In this document: positions 14,901 through 25,385 of the stretch, one piece after another
Layout: every line of letters begins with the position of its first letter
How positions within the stretch are numbered: position 1 is the first letter of the stretch
Assembly (NCBI RefSeq): GCF_037392515.1
Contig: NC_090288.1
Coordinates: 55,413,673-55,477,672, forward strand
Reading direction: 5' to 3'
Source of the DNA: Haliotis asinina
Lineage: Eukaryota; Mollusca; Gastropoda; Lepetellida; Haliotidae
DNA length: 64,000 bases
Notes under the pieces: generated by a model
Seen by the model: the letters and a program-made list of their open reading frames with translations, nothing else
Told to the model about the DNA's origin: nothing
Databases searched by the model: none
Program-made: the position numbers and the translations under genes

Positions 14901-17900
14901 CACTCAATCGAGCTGATAGGGTAGCCAAGTCATAAAGTGTTCACTTGACACACCCTAGATCCATATTCAATTCCCCAAATGGGTGCAATGTGTGAAGTCC
15001 AGTGATTCCTTCTATGATATTGCTGGAATTTTGATGCATATAACTAAGTCACTCACACTAACCAAATCACAGGAAATCTGCTTTACATTGGAGGAACACC
15101 CAACAGGTAAGTTTGCAACGTTTAATAGAAGACCCAGGTTCAACTCAACACATAGGTACAATGTGTAAAGCCCATTTCTAGTGTCCCTGCCATGTCGTTA
15201 CTAGAATATTCCTAAAAGTGATTTAAAACTAAAGTCTTACACTCCTAACTCATGGTCATTGGTTTCTGGTATGCCCAAAGGAGGTAAGTCATGGCGATTC
15301 CCAGCACCTAGGTCAACTGGGTATCGTGTCTCTGGAGGACTGTCAGTGTTCTTGACCTTTTCATACTTCAGCATGTTTCATGGTATCTCAGACATGTATC
15401 AAAACTAGATCACTGCCACATGTACATATTTGCTAATATATTGCGATATATTGCAATAACGATGACTGATATGTACAGATAGATATTTGATACATGATGA
15501 GATAAGCTACATAAATGTAACAGCATATAAGAAACAGTTCCACTGGCAGATGTAACTAGACAGTCATGAGTGGTGAATCGGTGCCTTGGTTAGCTGGAGG
15601 CTTACCATGGGGGAACATGGAGAGTAGCCTGTTACATGGTTGTATATTCCTTTGTAACAATAACCTCATATTGGTATATTTTATGACGGAGTGTTAATTC
15701 CTTATCATATACTACTTAAGATTCTAAAGATTGTTTGGATGAAACAAATAGTCTCTGTAAACAGAATATGTTTATTTGTACTGACATTTGATGCATACAC
15801 ACGGCAGAATTGGGAATACCTTGATAAATTAATGTTATCCACTGATGACCATTGTGTCCACGGTGTGCTCCACTGATGCCTGGATGTGCTTCCTATATGC
15901 CTTGATGTGCTTCCCTGATACCTGGGATATGCTCCACTGATACCTTGGAGGTACCCCACAGCTGGGGGGTGCTCCACTGATCCCCAGGGGTGCTCCACAG
16001 CTGAGTGGGGGGAGGGGGTGATCTGTTGATGTCTGAAGACTAATGATCCAAGTGATGCCATCTCACTGATGTGCAGCCATAATGCTAGAGAATGCTCCTC
16101 CGATGCCTAAAAGTACACCTCAGATAATGTCCTCAAGTGTTCTACTTCACAGATGCCTAAATAGTATACTTATGCTTCATCTTAACATTACATAAAATCT
16201 TACAACATTAGTTCTGAAAGAAAATATTTTTCTCCTTCCAAGTACTGATGTTAAAAAGGTACTTGCAATGATTTGACAAGACTTTTGCTTCCAGATGAAA
16301 GTAGGTATCTTCACTTCTGTGGTCTAGACAGAGATGAAAATTCCCTGGCCTGCATATTTCAATTTACAACACCGCACAGTGGGTGGGAGGGGTTTCTCTC
16401 CATAATCAGACAGAAAATAAATTTGTTTGGACAAACTGCCACGCAATATTAAAAGAGGTCTCCCTGAGCTACCACCTGCTGAGTTATTTGCAATTCACAA
16501 ACAATCTTCCAATTCATCATCTTGTCTCTCAGCCCAGCATCAACCAGAATGCTTGACATTTCATTAAAATTAACCCACTGCAAAATGTTATGAAATATAA
16601 TCCTATCAAATTGAGAACACCAAAAACATGATACTTATTACATCTTTTATGAAGTCAATAAACACTGATTTTGGTTGCTCTGTTTTTTTCAATATCATAA
16701 AAAAAACTCTTGGGATTAAACTTGTCAAACCCTAGTCCACTTATCTAATTTAAGGTTACAGGAAGTGAACTAATCATGAACTAAATCCCCTTTTCCGATC
16801 CCCACTATGACAAGTCTCCTTCACAGTAGCTGCAGACAAATGTGGGGCGAACAAATCACAAGATAGATCAAACAAGTGGTACAGGAACATCTGGAAGCAC
16901 ACAACCTTTCCCACCCACAACTCAACATGAACTGACCAACATCACAGACCAGGTGATACCATGTTGGAACTGTAGGTTGGGCAAGACATGTGCAGGCCAC
17001 AAGCCATGCCTGACCTGTTGTATGGGGTGCTGCAATGTGGCTGACTATCCCAGGAAATGTGATCTTCCTCTGATGCTGATTACTGTCTCTCCTGTTGTGT
17101 CTGTCAGCTGCCATTAAGGTGAAGGAGACATTTAGCCATGCTGTAGAGTTCAGTGGGTGTGATCCCACCACAACAGGGGGAGGCTACCCACATCAAGGTG
17201 TTCCCATGTCACACGGTACACACAGAGAGGTTCCTCGGACAAAGCCCCATAACTGTTCCATTTCTCCAGAATACAACCATTAAGAGGATCAATTGAGAAA
17301 ATAATCTGATTTAGCATTTTGTTTTATATGACATCTTAAATTTGCAAACTGTAATAGTCAAGTTACATCACAATGATCTATAATTAATCCATGTATGGGG
17401 CAAACAAACCGATGTCTCCATATTAGTCATGTTACCATTCAATAGCTCAGTATTCCTTCATGAATTCAATTCTTGATTCATGGTTTAGAAATCTAATAGT
17501 TACAAATGTTTTATACAAAGTGTTTTTTTCTTGGAACTAGTATGTCGTTTATCCAAGTGGGGTATGCAAAATGACAAAAAGGAATATATCCAAGACATAA
17601 GATTGTGTAACTTGTGCTATTTTTCCAAGGCCCTACACAACACTGTCATGAGTCTATAAGTGACATTGTTCACAATGTGTTGCTTTTTCAGCTTTAAAGA
17701 AAATATTCAAATGTTTCAACTTAATCATGTACATGACATGATTGTTATTTTAATTTCTTGATGTTTGAAGAAGTATCTATGAACAAATATTTGTATTCAC
17801 TACCATACAGTTGTAAAACATATCAAATTAACCTCATAGTGTATTCATTGCAGCCTCACTAAATATAAGCAACAGCCTACACTGTTTGGGTACAATAACA

Positions 17901-20900
17901 CACAATTCACTCGGTGAGTCCAGCTACATGGTCCAACAACTCTGCCTTGTACAAAACACCTTGTCTTCTTGAAAGATTAATTCAAACCTAATTCCACCAA
18001 TTTCCAAATTTCTGAAATAATTACACATTCATAAAATAAACTAATATTTTTGTTATTCTAATCATGTCGATTTTCAGACAAAGGTAGTAGTGAATCAAGC
18101 AGGATCTACAATATTTGCACAACTTAGTAGGTAAGTCTTAGGACAATTCAAATCAATAACTTTTAACAAAAGTTTGAGCTGGGGACCTTTGACTTTCAAC
18201 CTTAAGTAGATAATTTCAAACACTGGTAAACATAATAAACAGTTTCAAAACATTCAGATATAGTAGAAGTCAATATGGCATGAATCTGGGTTAAAACAAT
18301 CTGTTGACTATGGTAGCTGAAACCATTTATTATATTACTGATTTTGGGTTTTACCATTTCATTTCTGCATAAACTTTTCATGACCAAATTCTTTAAAGCC
18401 CCTACTTCAATAATCAGGAACCACACATATTCTTAAACAATATCCACCAATCAAAATGTGTTCTACATAATACAAGCATCTGATTGGTTAACATTTCACC
18501 AGGTACTACTGACCACTGGTCAAGATAACCTTCCATGAAATGTATGGCTTCAAGTGGTTCGGTTCATATAACCACACAGGGCATGTGTCAAAATCCCATC
18601 AGCAAAATATCCCTGCATGAACATATACACCATGTTAAAAGAAGTATTAAAACATGGTCTCTGTTATTATTTTCCCTTCAGCCTAGCCCTCCCTGCAATA
18701 CTAAAGCCCCAAATGAAACAAGGTTTCCCAGGTTCTCTCATCTCCCTTGGGCTCCTTTTCAATTTATGGCCAGACCGATTTTATTTCTTTTTTTTTATGG
18801 ATTTGGGGACTCAGGAAACCTTAAGGCAGGAAGGAATTTTTTTTTAAAAAAATCACCAGCTAAAGTTATATTACTTTTAAATACAAAAAGTATTTTACTT
18901 TCAACAATTTATGAAGTGTAGATGGGGCAAAAGACCATGTAAAAATATTTTCTTGTAAGTTTATATTTTTGCCCAATAAAAACATTAGAATTATATTTTT
19001 TTTTATTATTTCTCGTATTCTTGAAAAAATATGACAAGCAGATCCGTAAAACAAGAAATAAAATTGGTCTGGTCTAATTATGCTAATTTTTTACAATCAA
19101 AATTATGTATACTCACAAGCACGAGAAACGCAAGTCAAGCATAAAGGATGCATGTATATAATTTTCAATATTAAATGCAAGAAATACAAACAGTCAGATA
19201 GACAAAAAATTGAGTGAAGACATGTCATTGGCAACCAAGAAAGCTGATATTATTAAGTTTTCAAAAGGTAAAGTGGTTGACAATAACGGATCTCGCTAGT
19301 GCTGACCGGACATGTGTCGATCTTGTTGAATGGTGGTGTTCTATTGGACGTTCCAAGGAAGGTCATCTCTGAGTTGTGTGTAGTGTTGAATCAATTCAGG
19401 CGGGAGTAAATCATGGTTATGTTTATGTCAAAATGACAGACAATATTTTGGACAGACACTCCAGTTTCCAAACATCCAATAACCTGGTTTCTTTCAATTT
19501 GAGTTAAACATGGCATTGCTGAACAAAGAGGGACAGACCCAACTTTTGTGCAGCTTTATGCCCAGCAGTGGTCAAGATAATTTGTGCATGTTCGATTTCA
19601 CGAGAAGTATGTGCATGATTTCCACATGTTCATTGATATGGTGCACTTTGGTGATTTCTTGGTGTATTTTTACTATTTTATTCATTTTTTTCCAAAATGC
19701 CAATCAAATTATTGATAATTCCATCAGGCTTCACTATATGTGAAAAAACACATAACAATTTAGGGTTCTGACTTTGCTTCTTTCTGAAAAACTTGCGTTT
19801 CTTCTGCATGTAAGTATATATTCAAAGAATAAATGATAGTCATCTGTAGGCTAGCTAGGCTCCTGGGTGCAATGTTAGGTGAAATGGGTTGGATGGCCTG
19901 TTCAAGACTATTGCACCTACATGAAGACGTGCATGTGTGGTTCTTGTACCTGACTAAGGCCAGTTCTATTGTGCTAGCCCATAGAGATACATTGCTTAGA
20001 GATACCCAACAAAGGCTCAGACAGACTTATGTCAGGCATGAGTCTACCAGTCTTAGTTTCATTATTTTAATGCACAAGCACAAGGCTGGGTAACAACAAG
20101 TAACATCTGTGGTGGGACTCAAGGAGGGTCAGATTCAGACAACACTTGCTCCTGGCAGACTCCCTATCCACTAGACCACATCAGTCATGAACGTGAACAG
20201 ATTATATATGTATGATCACTAGCGATTCAAAGCAAACGTAAAGTTAAGCTACAAGCTAGCAGAGCTATAATTTTAATGTACACATACAGAAATTTTCTCT
20301 ATGTGTTAACAATAAGGACAACCATTCAGTGCTGGGAATGTTTGTTTAGTTAAAGAAAAATAATTGTTTTGTTAAAGATGTAATATTTATCTATTTTGAA
20401 CATCACTGTTACAGCTTATACCTGATCGTTGTTTCTTCAGTATTTTGGGTCCATCAAAACCTTCACCAGTAGTGTTCTAACACCTGAACATGTAGAACTT
20501 AAAACATTCTGTAAAACTGAGCCCAGACCAAGTGTGCCTAACAAAAGCGCTGATTTTGCTGCTTCTACAGGTAATGGAAATGGTTGTTTGTGTGTTTGCT
20601 TGGCCATGCTTGCTGAAGGAAGCTCATTCTCATGCATATTTACATTGCAATATTGTCACATCCAAATTGAACAGCCATTTGTCAATAAAGTCTCAGGCAA
20701 TTCTGACACTGGAATATACACCACATGCATACTGAGACATGTCTGTTATAATACCAACATGACAAGTCTTACTTACACAATCCTTCACAAATGACAATTA
20801 CGAATACATCTCAAATTATCATACATTTCTCCATGTGAAAGCATTTCAACAAGACCATCGCTTTAAAGTCACAAATTTCTGGCAGGTAGGGACAAAACAT

Positions 20901-23900
20901 GCTTTCCCTATATGAAAGCATGCAATGTCTTCACAGAATGTGAGTTGTGTTTTATGCCGATATGACAATGAGGGGACACCAGATATGGGCTTCATAAATT
21001 GTACCCATGTGGCGGATTGAAAATGGGAATTTAGTGTCACAAGTGGACATTGTAATATGGCCATTTATATCATTTTCAGTGCTAATTTGCTTATGAGTAG
21101 TTATTAGATGCACTTTATTTCATACAAAAAATGCCATAATCCTTGCTATACCACCCCTCATTAATTAAGTGATGTTGTAAAGACGAATACTAACTACTTC
21201 ATGTTTCTGTCAATAAAGTACTTGACTTTGAAACCTACATCCTTCAGTGTGATGAAATGAAAACCTTTTCCTTGAACGAATGCTACTGAAATATATGACC
21301 AGCCATCACACATATCAGATGAAACCATCAGACACATATATATGACCTGGGAGAGTCACAAACCATGTCTGCGACTTATTTCCAGCAATTATGCTGGGGT
21401 GGGTAGGAAGAGGAAGACTTAAAAAATACACATAAAGTAGTATACAAGTTATTATTGGTTCAAAGTTCATCTAGGGCACTGGGGATTGCAGTCCAAAAGG
21501 TGGGAATCTAGACAGAGAAGGAGCAGAAATTGGAATGATGGAGTTCAGTTTTTACACGTTTTACATGTTTGAACATTATTCCAGCAACATCATCGGGGAG
21601 AACACCATTGTACCCCAAGGGGAGCATCAAAGATTCAAACTGATATTTAGCTTTATGGGACAAGCACTTCAATCACTTGGCTACCCAACTATCCATGAAG
21701 AAATTGGAAATCCTCCAAGAAACACCAAATGTTAAGGCAAGATGATGGTCGCAAAACTGTCACTGCGGTCCAACAACTTATTCCTGCAGAAGAGATCGGC
21801 TATGTCTTTAACTGCTTTGGGCAGCTCAGATATTTGAGATACTGTCCTTGGACTTATCTAGACATTTTCAAAACATGATATACATCTATGAATCTGTAGA
21901 AAATTCCCATAAAAGAACCAATATTTGAATCAAAATATTCTCAATTCATATTCTATAGCAATAACTTGAACTGAATTCATTCATGCCAGGTGACTTGTAT
22001 TTCAGTGAACAATTATTCAACAAAGTAACATAAAATCCAGAATTGCCTAAGTTTTGGAAACATTCTAGACCAGCAATCTGTCTTTCAGTCCCAGAACCGT
22101 ATCAATTCCCCTTCCTTCCAATGATAGAATCCTAAATGAGGCAAGTCTATCTTTTACCAGGTTCTGAATCTTACTCACTTTGGGCTCCTTTTCAATTTAT
22201 TCGGAATTGTACCAAACTTATATATATTCAGAAACTATGTGTTAGAAGCTCTAGTTTTGAAAGTGATCCCCTTTTAATAACGACACATTCATAATTTTTT
22301 ACAAAAGGGGTAAACCGAGACTGTGAAAGGTTTCACCTTATCTTTCATTTTTACAGACAATACATGTGTCACATCAATATATTTATCAATATATTCACAG
22401 ACATTGGTCATACAGGCAAAGAGCAGATTCATCTGTATTGATTTTCATCAGCACAAGAATTGTCAAACCTGATAAGCAATCAGCAAAATAAGGACTTATA
22501 AGCCTATTGATCGGAGCATGTTCAAAGGACTGATTTTCTTCGGCTGTCCAAGGCAGTTATTTATGATGAAGTTTTTAGTCGGGGCCTTGTCACAAGCAAG
22601 ATCAGAACCTCACTCAAAGTTTTAACAGCTCCCAGTAAATATCAGGCAAAATCTGAGCTAAATATACATGAATACTTCAACCTGGGGATTATGTATTATT
22701 AATAAAGTAAATATATCCAAGATCGAATGGACTGGCTTTCGAACTGTCAAGCAGCCACAAATTGTGAGAGTGGTGTCCCCTTTCTATCACCATGGTGACA
22801 TACAATGGTTTAACACTGTGAAGTTCAGAGTGAGGGTTGATTTAAAGGACATTTAGTTTTGTCTTATGTGGAATATGAAGGCAGTCTCAGAGTAAACACG
22901 AAATAAACCAAAATATTCCAGAAACTCAATTTCATACTAATGCCAGTGTTCACGAATACTGTCTGACCATCTGACAAATCCGGCAGATTCGGCAACGGCC
23001 AGATGGAAGTCTACAGCCAACCAGACCCAGTGTCCGACAATCTATTTCACTATGACTTTGACTGAGATTGTCACATGCTCAGTTTGTTTGCTGTTTATAA
23101 ATTTTACACTTCTTTTAAGTTCTTAATAATTTCAGTGCTGGTCATAAGAAATGTTAAATGTGAGATTCTTGGGAGGCACTGAAATGTGTGTATAATTTTT
23201 ATTCTGCAGGTCCTGTGAATTTTCAGTTGGTCAGACAGACTTTTCAAACTTACAGGACCCAATGTCCTGTTACTTTGAAACACTATTCATGAACACTGTA
23301 ATGCTTCACGTAAAGTCACTTTCTGGTGTACATGAATCAAAAAGAACAGCAAACAAATGACAAATCCCCTTTACATTGATGGAAACCAAATATTAATGTT
23401 TGATTTGCCCTTTCAGACAACATGATAGCCAACCACAAGTAATTTGGTCCAGATCATCCACTGATTGTGTAAACAGCAATGAATTCTGTCATGGTTCCAC
23501 ATGATACAATGCGTCTGTGGCCTTGTGGTTATGTGCACCAGGAAAGCGGAAGGTTGCAGGGTCGATCCCCAGCAGCATCATACCAAGTCACATACGTAAT
23601 CTGGCCATGTGACTCACTGAGTCAATCAGCATAGTTTGTTTAAAACTAATCCTAACTCAATCTTGGTGCATCAGAGAAATAAATAATCACATATTAGCAA
23701 CAGTGGTATGTAACTGATGTGGCAAACAGAAATCTCAAATGTTTTTTGAACAGAAGCATGGAGAACAAAGGGATATCAGTAATGACAAATTACAAGCCAA
23801 AACAGTATAGATCTTGAATTCTGATTGGCTGAAATAAGTCTAACTAATATATTAAGCCAGTAATACTGCTTGTTTGTAAAAGACAGCATTTCAAGCCACA

Positions 23901-25385
23901 AGGCATCCTGATCAGATAAGGAAACACCATAGAAAATGTTGAATCCAAACAGTTTGGCTGCAGAAATGTTGAGAGGTTGAATTCTGTAAATTGGTTTGAT
24001 GTAATGTAAATGATGCATAGAACAGACATGCCATGATGGATATCATGTACACAGCAAGGCTGTTAAAACAAGGTCATCTGCTGAGAATATGCAACAACTT
24101 TTTAAGCAGCACGTTTTGAACAAAATGCACTTGTATCAGCAATCCAGCCAGTAACAAAAGGTTTGTGATGTCACAAATGAAAGGTCAGGATTTATCAAAG
24201 TTTTATTTGTGCCGATACTGTCAAAAATGGATTGGGTCTACTTGTTTTGGATGAATTATCCATGATTGCTCAACAAGGGTTCAAATGTCATGAATCATCT
24301 TTGATTGCCTAGATCTATCCCTTGTGCTATCCAGGAAGGATATCTATTCTATCTTATATCTTGTGCTATCTCAGATATTACATATACATCTTTGTTCTCA
24401 ACATACAACCACTCAAAGAAATGAATCGCTTCATCACCATACAGTGTTAGCTGGTATCAGAGATCAAATGTCACTAGTGACATTGGTTTAAGAAACATGT
24501 TACTTAACAGATGAGTGGAGAAAACAATCAAATCAAGCATGCCATATTTGAATTGTACCTTAACATGTGCTAACACAACAAATGTTCATATATGTGTGTG
24601 ACATTATTGCTTTATTTAAACAGCCTGAATGTTTTGGAAATGATAGATATATATACCAAAATAATATGCTTCAGAAAAATACAAAAATGTTTTATAATCC
24701 CTTTTGAAATGTGAGAAATCTTAATAAAATCTTACACTAAGGGCAAACAATGCCATAGTTGTAAAATCTATATGTAGGTCAGGTTAGTCAGAAGATGTGG
24801 GTAAGTAGGTCACACTGTCTAGATCAGCTGGTAAGATGTTATAGGCAATATAGTGCCTACCTGATGTAAACAATGGTAAACAAGCGTATGGTACTCTTTC
24901 TGTACAACTTCCTAAAACGCAGTAGACTCGAAATGTCGTGCATTCTCACTGGGTAGGTGTTGGGAAGGTTTGTGATACAGACACTGTTTATGTTAACGAC
25001 AAGCTGCACGCGACTGTCGTAATATCGTCTAACACCTTACCTGGTAGAAGTGCCTTTCCTGACATCGCACATTTCACACTTATAGGCTTCGGGGGAGTTT
25101 TTGTACGTGCAAACACTGCAGTCCCAGAATCCTTCGTCTGGGGCTGACTTAGACTGGCGTTTTGATCTGCAAGACCATGGGACATTGTTTATAATGATTG
25201 TCAACAGACGCAAGTTATTTTCATTCGCGAGGTCAACCATAGTTTATGTATAGGGAACAAAACCAACGCGATGCGAGAGTGTTATCACTGTTTTAGTGAC
25301 TTTAGAAATACTCTTCGACGTTGTAATTTGGCAGAAGTATAATTGAAGATCTGGGCTACCTGCTTGAGCTCCGTTTTTCCTCCAT
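2770..25385 (-). CDS. RYBP: RYBP/YAF2 orthologue, 5' three coding exons (gene partial, C-terminus off window)
   Basis: Spliced minus-strand gene: join of 25385-25360, 25166-25041 and 2907-2770, giving 96 complete codons plus two bases. All junctions are GT-AG and all phases agree. The N-terminus ([13 protein letters not shown]) aligns position for position with vertebrate MGDKKSPTRPKRQ. Residues 22-42 form a RanBP2/NZF zinc finger with FWDCSVC and C25-x2-C28-x10-C39-x2-C42, followed by [12 protein letters not shown] and [13 protein letters not shown], then a Pro/Lys-rich linker. In the known family this nuclear protein binds RING1A/B and YY1, sits in variant PRC1 and reads H2A ubiquitin through the zinc finger. 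The [12 protein letters not shown] wording is closer to RYBP than to YAF2, as expected for the single invertebrate ancestor. The C-terminal RING1-binding segment (VTVGxxTVIITDFKEK in vertebrates) was not found between 1 and 2769, so it probably lies left of the window. Confidence 0.93.
3006..3242 (+). mobile_element. SINE family 2 copy, diverged
   Basis: Contains the family 2 landmarks in order: AACCCATGCTTG, GGGATCAAGCGGTCAGGCTCG, CTGACTTGGTTGA, GCTCATGCTGTTGATCACTGG, a relic of the ATATAGCTGGAATATTG segment, and a short CTCA-rich tail. It lies in the large RYBP intron close to exon 3. Confidence 0.75.
3300..3690. repeat. Minisatellite, about 82-bp unit, 4-5 copies
   Basis: CTGCAGATACAATGCTGCTG recurs at about 3349, 3431, 3513 and 3596, each unit also containing CATACTCTCTCGATACAAAG and GCTGCTGTGTAGATACAACA. 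The two halves of the unit resemble each other, so it probably grew from a shorter CTGCTG-containing unit of about 41 bp. Intronic in RYBP. Confidence 0.9.
3691..4424. other. RYBP intron, nothing recognised
   Basis: Unique-looking AT-rich intronic sequence with no repeat, motif or conserved reading frame that I can support. Confidence 0.5.
4425..4810. repeat. Degenerate minisatellite, about 44/88-bp unit
   Basis: Alternating half-units: ACATAACAGTGAGCATATCA / CAGAAACAACACTGTATA and AAAACAGTGTGTACATCAG / AACAACACTGTATAC. The CATAACAGTGAGC anchor recurs about 88 bp apart (4483, 4571). One further related unit is seen near 5345-5395. Confidence 0.85.
5548..5692. repeat. Short tandem repeat, about 52-bp unit, three diverged copies
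   Basis: Successive units start GGTCAGTCTTTAACAAGATA, GGTCAGCCTTGGCCCAGGG and GGTCAGTCTGTGACCAGGG, each followed by a (GA)AACCAGAT/AACAAGCC relic. The open frames on both strands here (5491-5733 and 5520-5723) come from this repeat and show no known domain. Confidence 0.6.
6018..6222 (+). mobile_element. SINE family 2 copy, diverged
   Basis: Carries GTAACCCATGCCTCTCGTAA, GGGATCGTATGGCCAGGC, TGATGTTGATCACTGGCTTG and CATATAGCTGAAATATTGCAG in the family 2 order. Its 3' ACTC tail is lost. Confidence 0.75.
6826..6920. repeat. 26-bp tandem repeat, about 3.5 copies
   Basis: Nearly identical copies of ACCATCACAGGCTGTCCCA + ACCAAGT, the last decayed to ACCATCACATTG. The low divergence suggests a recent expansion inside the RYBP intron. 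Confidence 0.9.
6921..7695. other. RYBP intron, one short palindrome only
   Basis: No gene recognised. A perfect 8-bp-arm palindrome TGTGAGATAAGATCTCACA sits near 7470-7489. The rest is ordinary AT-rich intronic DNA. Confidence 0.5.
7696..8920. mobile_element. Probable non-autonomous piggyBac-like element
   Basis: Left end TTAACTCTTTCAACACC and right end (read inward on the minus strand) TTGACCCATTCAACACC match at 14 of 17 positions. The termini begin at TTAA and a mutated TTAA (TCAA), the target site of piggyBac-family elements, whose ends typically read TTAACCCTTT. The right subterminal part has two stem-loops, GGTCGTTTTTTCGACC and GGCCAATTTTTCGGCC. About 1.2 kb with no transposase frame, so it would depend on an enzyme made elsewhere. 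Inserted in the RYBP intron. Confidence 0.5.
8921..10951. other. RYBP intron with palindrome-rich patch
   Basis: No gene recognised. 9291-9368 is a cluster of GCGATTTT/AAAATCGC inverted motifs. 9788-9855 holds a weak inverted repeat (GGTTCCAATTCACAAAGC against CACTTTGTGGAACATGG), which may be a decayed miniature element. Confidence 0.4.
10952..11179 (-). CDS. Unidentified 75-aa ORF inside RYBP intron
   Basis: ATG at 11179 to TGA at 10954-10952, same strand as RYBP; the frame stays open further upstream to 11254. The predicted product starts [19 protein letters not shown], has a charged N-terminal half and one hydrophobic stretch ([13 protein letters not shown], about residues 45-57) that could be a membrane segment, and ends LVIATMSD. 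Base composition is clearly more GC-rich than flanking intron. A pyrimidine-rich acceptor-like site (TTCTTCGCTTCTAG, just upstream) could make it an alternative exon. No polyA signal is seen just downstream. I do not recognise the family. It could be a nested gene, a processed pseudogene or chance. Confidence 0.3.
   Translation of the reverse strand: MMASGVRVLMDYIKQQGKRAADPPREKVTALTLQSAVRAINCRLLALFWGGAAVVMHELVKRPCVNDLVIATMSD
11180..13558. other. RYBP intron, nothing recognised
   Basis: About 2.4 kb of AT-rich intronic DNA. Short frames (11469-11687, 11656-11898, 12669-12887) lack recognisable domains and convincing splice context. Confidence 0.5.
13559..13965. repeat. 38-bp minisatellite, about 10 copies
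   Basis: Unit CTGGACCATCCATGGTATAA + TCCCTCACCAATCTACCG. Anchors at 13561, 13599 and 13637 give an exact 38-bp period. Divergence increases toward the right (CAACCTACAATTGGACC variants), so the left copies are the youngest. Confidence 0.95.
13966..14911. other. RYBP intron, nothing recognised
   Basis: No supported feature. The 135-codon plus-strand frame at 13939-14346 starts inside the 38-bp array and has no recognisable domain. Confidence 0.45.
14912..15062 (+). mobile_element. SINE family 1 (tRNA-derived) copy
   Basis: Decayed A-box region (GATAGGGTAGCCAAGTCATAA), ATGGGTGCAATGTGTGAAGTC, GATATTGCTGGAATTTTG, and a remnant CACTCACAC tail, in family 1 order. Confidence 0.75.
15106..15252 (+). 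mobile_element. SINE family 1 copy, second of a tandem pair
   Basis: AGACCCAGGTTCAACTC (B-box region), GGTACAATGTGTAAAGCCCA, TTTCTAGTGTCCCTGCC, GTTACTAGAATATTCCTAAA and AAAACTAAAGTCTTACACTC follow the family 1 order. It lies less than 50 bp after the previous copy, in the same orientation. Confidence 0.75.
15862..16160. repeat. Degenerate tandem repeat, about 25-30-bp unit
   Basis: Diverged repeats of (A)TGTGCTCCACTGATGCCT / GGGTGCTCCACTGATCCC. The 118-codon minus-strand frame at 15705-16061 is partly made of this repeat. Confidence 0.6.
16161..20937. other. RYBP intron, mostly featureless; one weak dispersed repeat
   Basis: About 4.8 kb without a gene I can support. Overlapping frames at 16821-17171 (both strands), 18535-18921 and 20429-20794 have no recognisable domain. 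TGGGCTCCTTTTCAATTTAT at about 18748 recurs at about 22183 with a related upstream stretch, indicating an old interspersed repeat. Confidence 0.45.
20938..21062 (-). mobile_element. SINE family 1 copy, reverse orientation
   Basis: Read on the plus strand: TTTTATGCCG, GGGGACACCAGATATGGGC, TTCATAAATTGTACCCATG, then a decayed tRNA head (TGTCACAAGTGGACATTG...GGCC). This is family 1 in reverse with the microsatellite tail lost. Confidence 0.8.
21565..21700 (-). mobile_element. SINE family 1 copy, reverse, strongly decayed
   Basis: TTATTCCAGCAACATCATCG, GGAGAACACCA, TTGTACCCCAAGGGGAG, CAAGCACTTCAATCACTTGG, CTACCC match the reverse family 1 order with an internal deletion. This accounts for most of the 66-codon plus-strand frame at 21535-21735. 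Confidence 0.6.
21701..23507. other. RYBP intron, nothing further recognised
   Basis: AT-rich intronic DNA. It contains the second copy of the weak dispersed repeat (about 22080-22200) and no supportable gene. Confidence 0.45.
23508..23690 (+). mobile_element. tRNA-derived SINE, third family
   Basis: Head with A-box-like TGGCCTTGTGGTTATGTGC and B-box-like AGGGTCGATCCCCAGCAG, then a body (TGGCCATGTGACTCACTGAG, CAATCTTGGTGCATCAG) unlike families 1 and 2. No acceptor stem pairing that would make it a functional tRNA. Confidence 0.55.
23691..25040. other. RYBP intron 2, 5' portion, nothing recognised
   Basis: Intronic sequence up to the exon 2 donor at 25040. No additional exon, RNA gene or repeat that I can support. 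Confidence 0.5.
25041..25166 (-). CDS. RYBP: RYBP coding exon 2 (RanBP2/NZF zinc finger)
   Basis: Acceptor ATGGTCTTGCAG|ATC at 25167 and donor ACCAG|GTAAGG at 25040. The 126 bp encode [15 protein letters not shown], the four zinc-binding cysteines spaced 2-10-2, and DVRKGTST. The Trp before the first Cys and the Asn four residues after the second Cys are the structural residues of RanBP2/NZF fingers. Nothing is missing or frameshifted, so the finger should fold. This is the best conserved stretch in the window. Confidence 0.97.
25167..25359 (-). other. RYBP intron 1
   Basis: A 193-bp GT-AG intron between the start exon and the zinc-finger exon. It holds unrelated short open frames on both strands that I regard as shadows. 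Confidence 0.85.
25360..25385 (-). CDS. RYBP: RYBP coding exon 1 (start codon to donor)
   Basis: ATG at 25385-25383 opens MEEKRSSS plus the first two bases of an Arg codon, then donor AG|GTAGCC at 25359. Reading upstream in the same frame meets TGA eight codons before the ATG with no other Met, so this is the start. The small exon leaves phase 2, which fits exon 2 exactly. The start is chosen by alignment with MGDKKSPTRPKRQ, not by ORF length. The longer open frame over the same bases is in another frame and is a shadow. Confidence 0.85.

Noticed and set aside
16821..17171. Overlapping 116- and 91-codon frames with several cysteines
   Set aside because: Open on both strands in an intron, no domain, no splice context that improves either frame.
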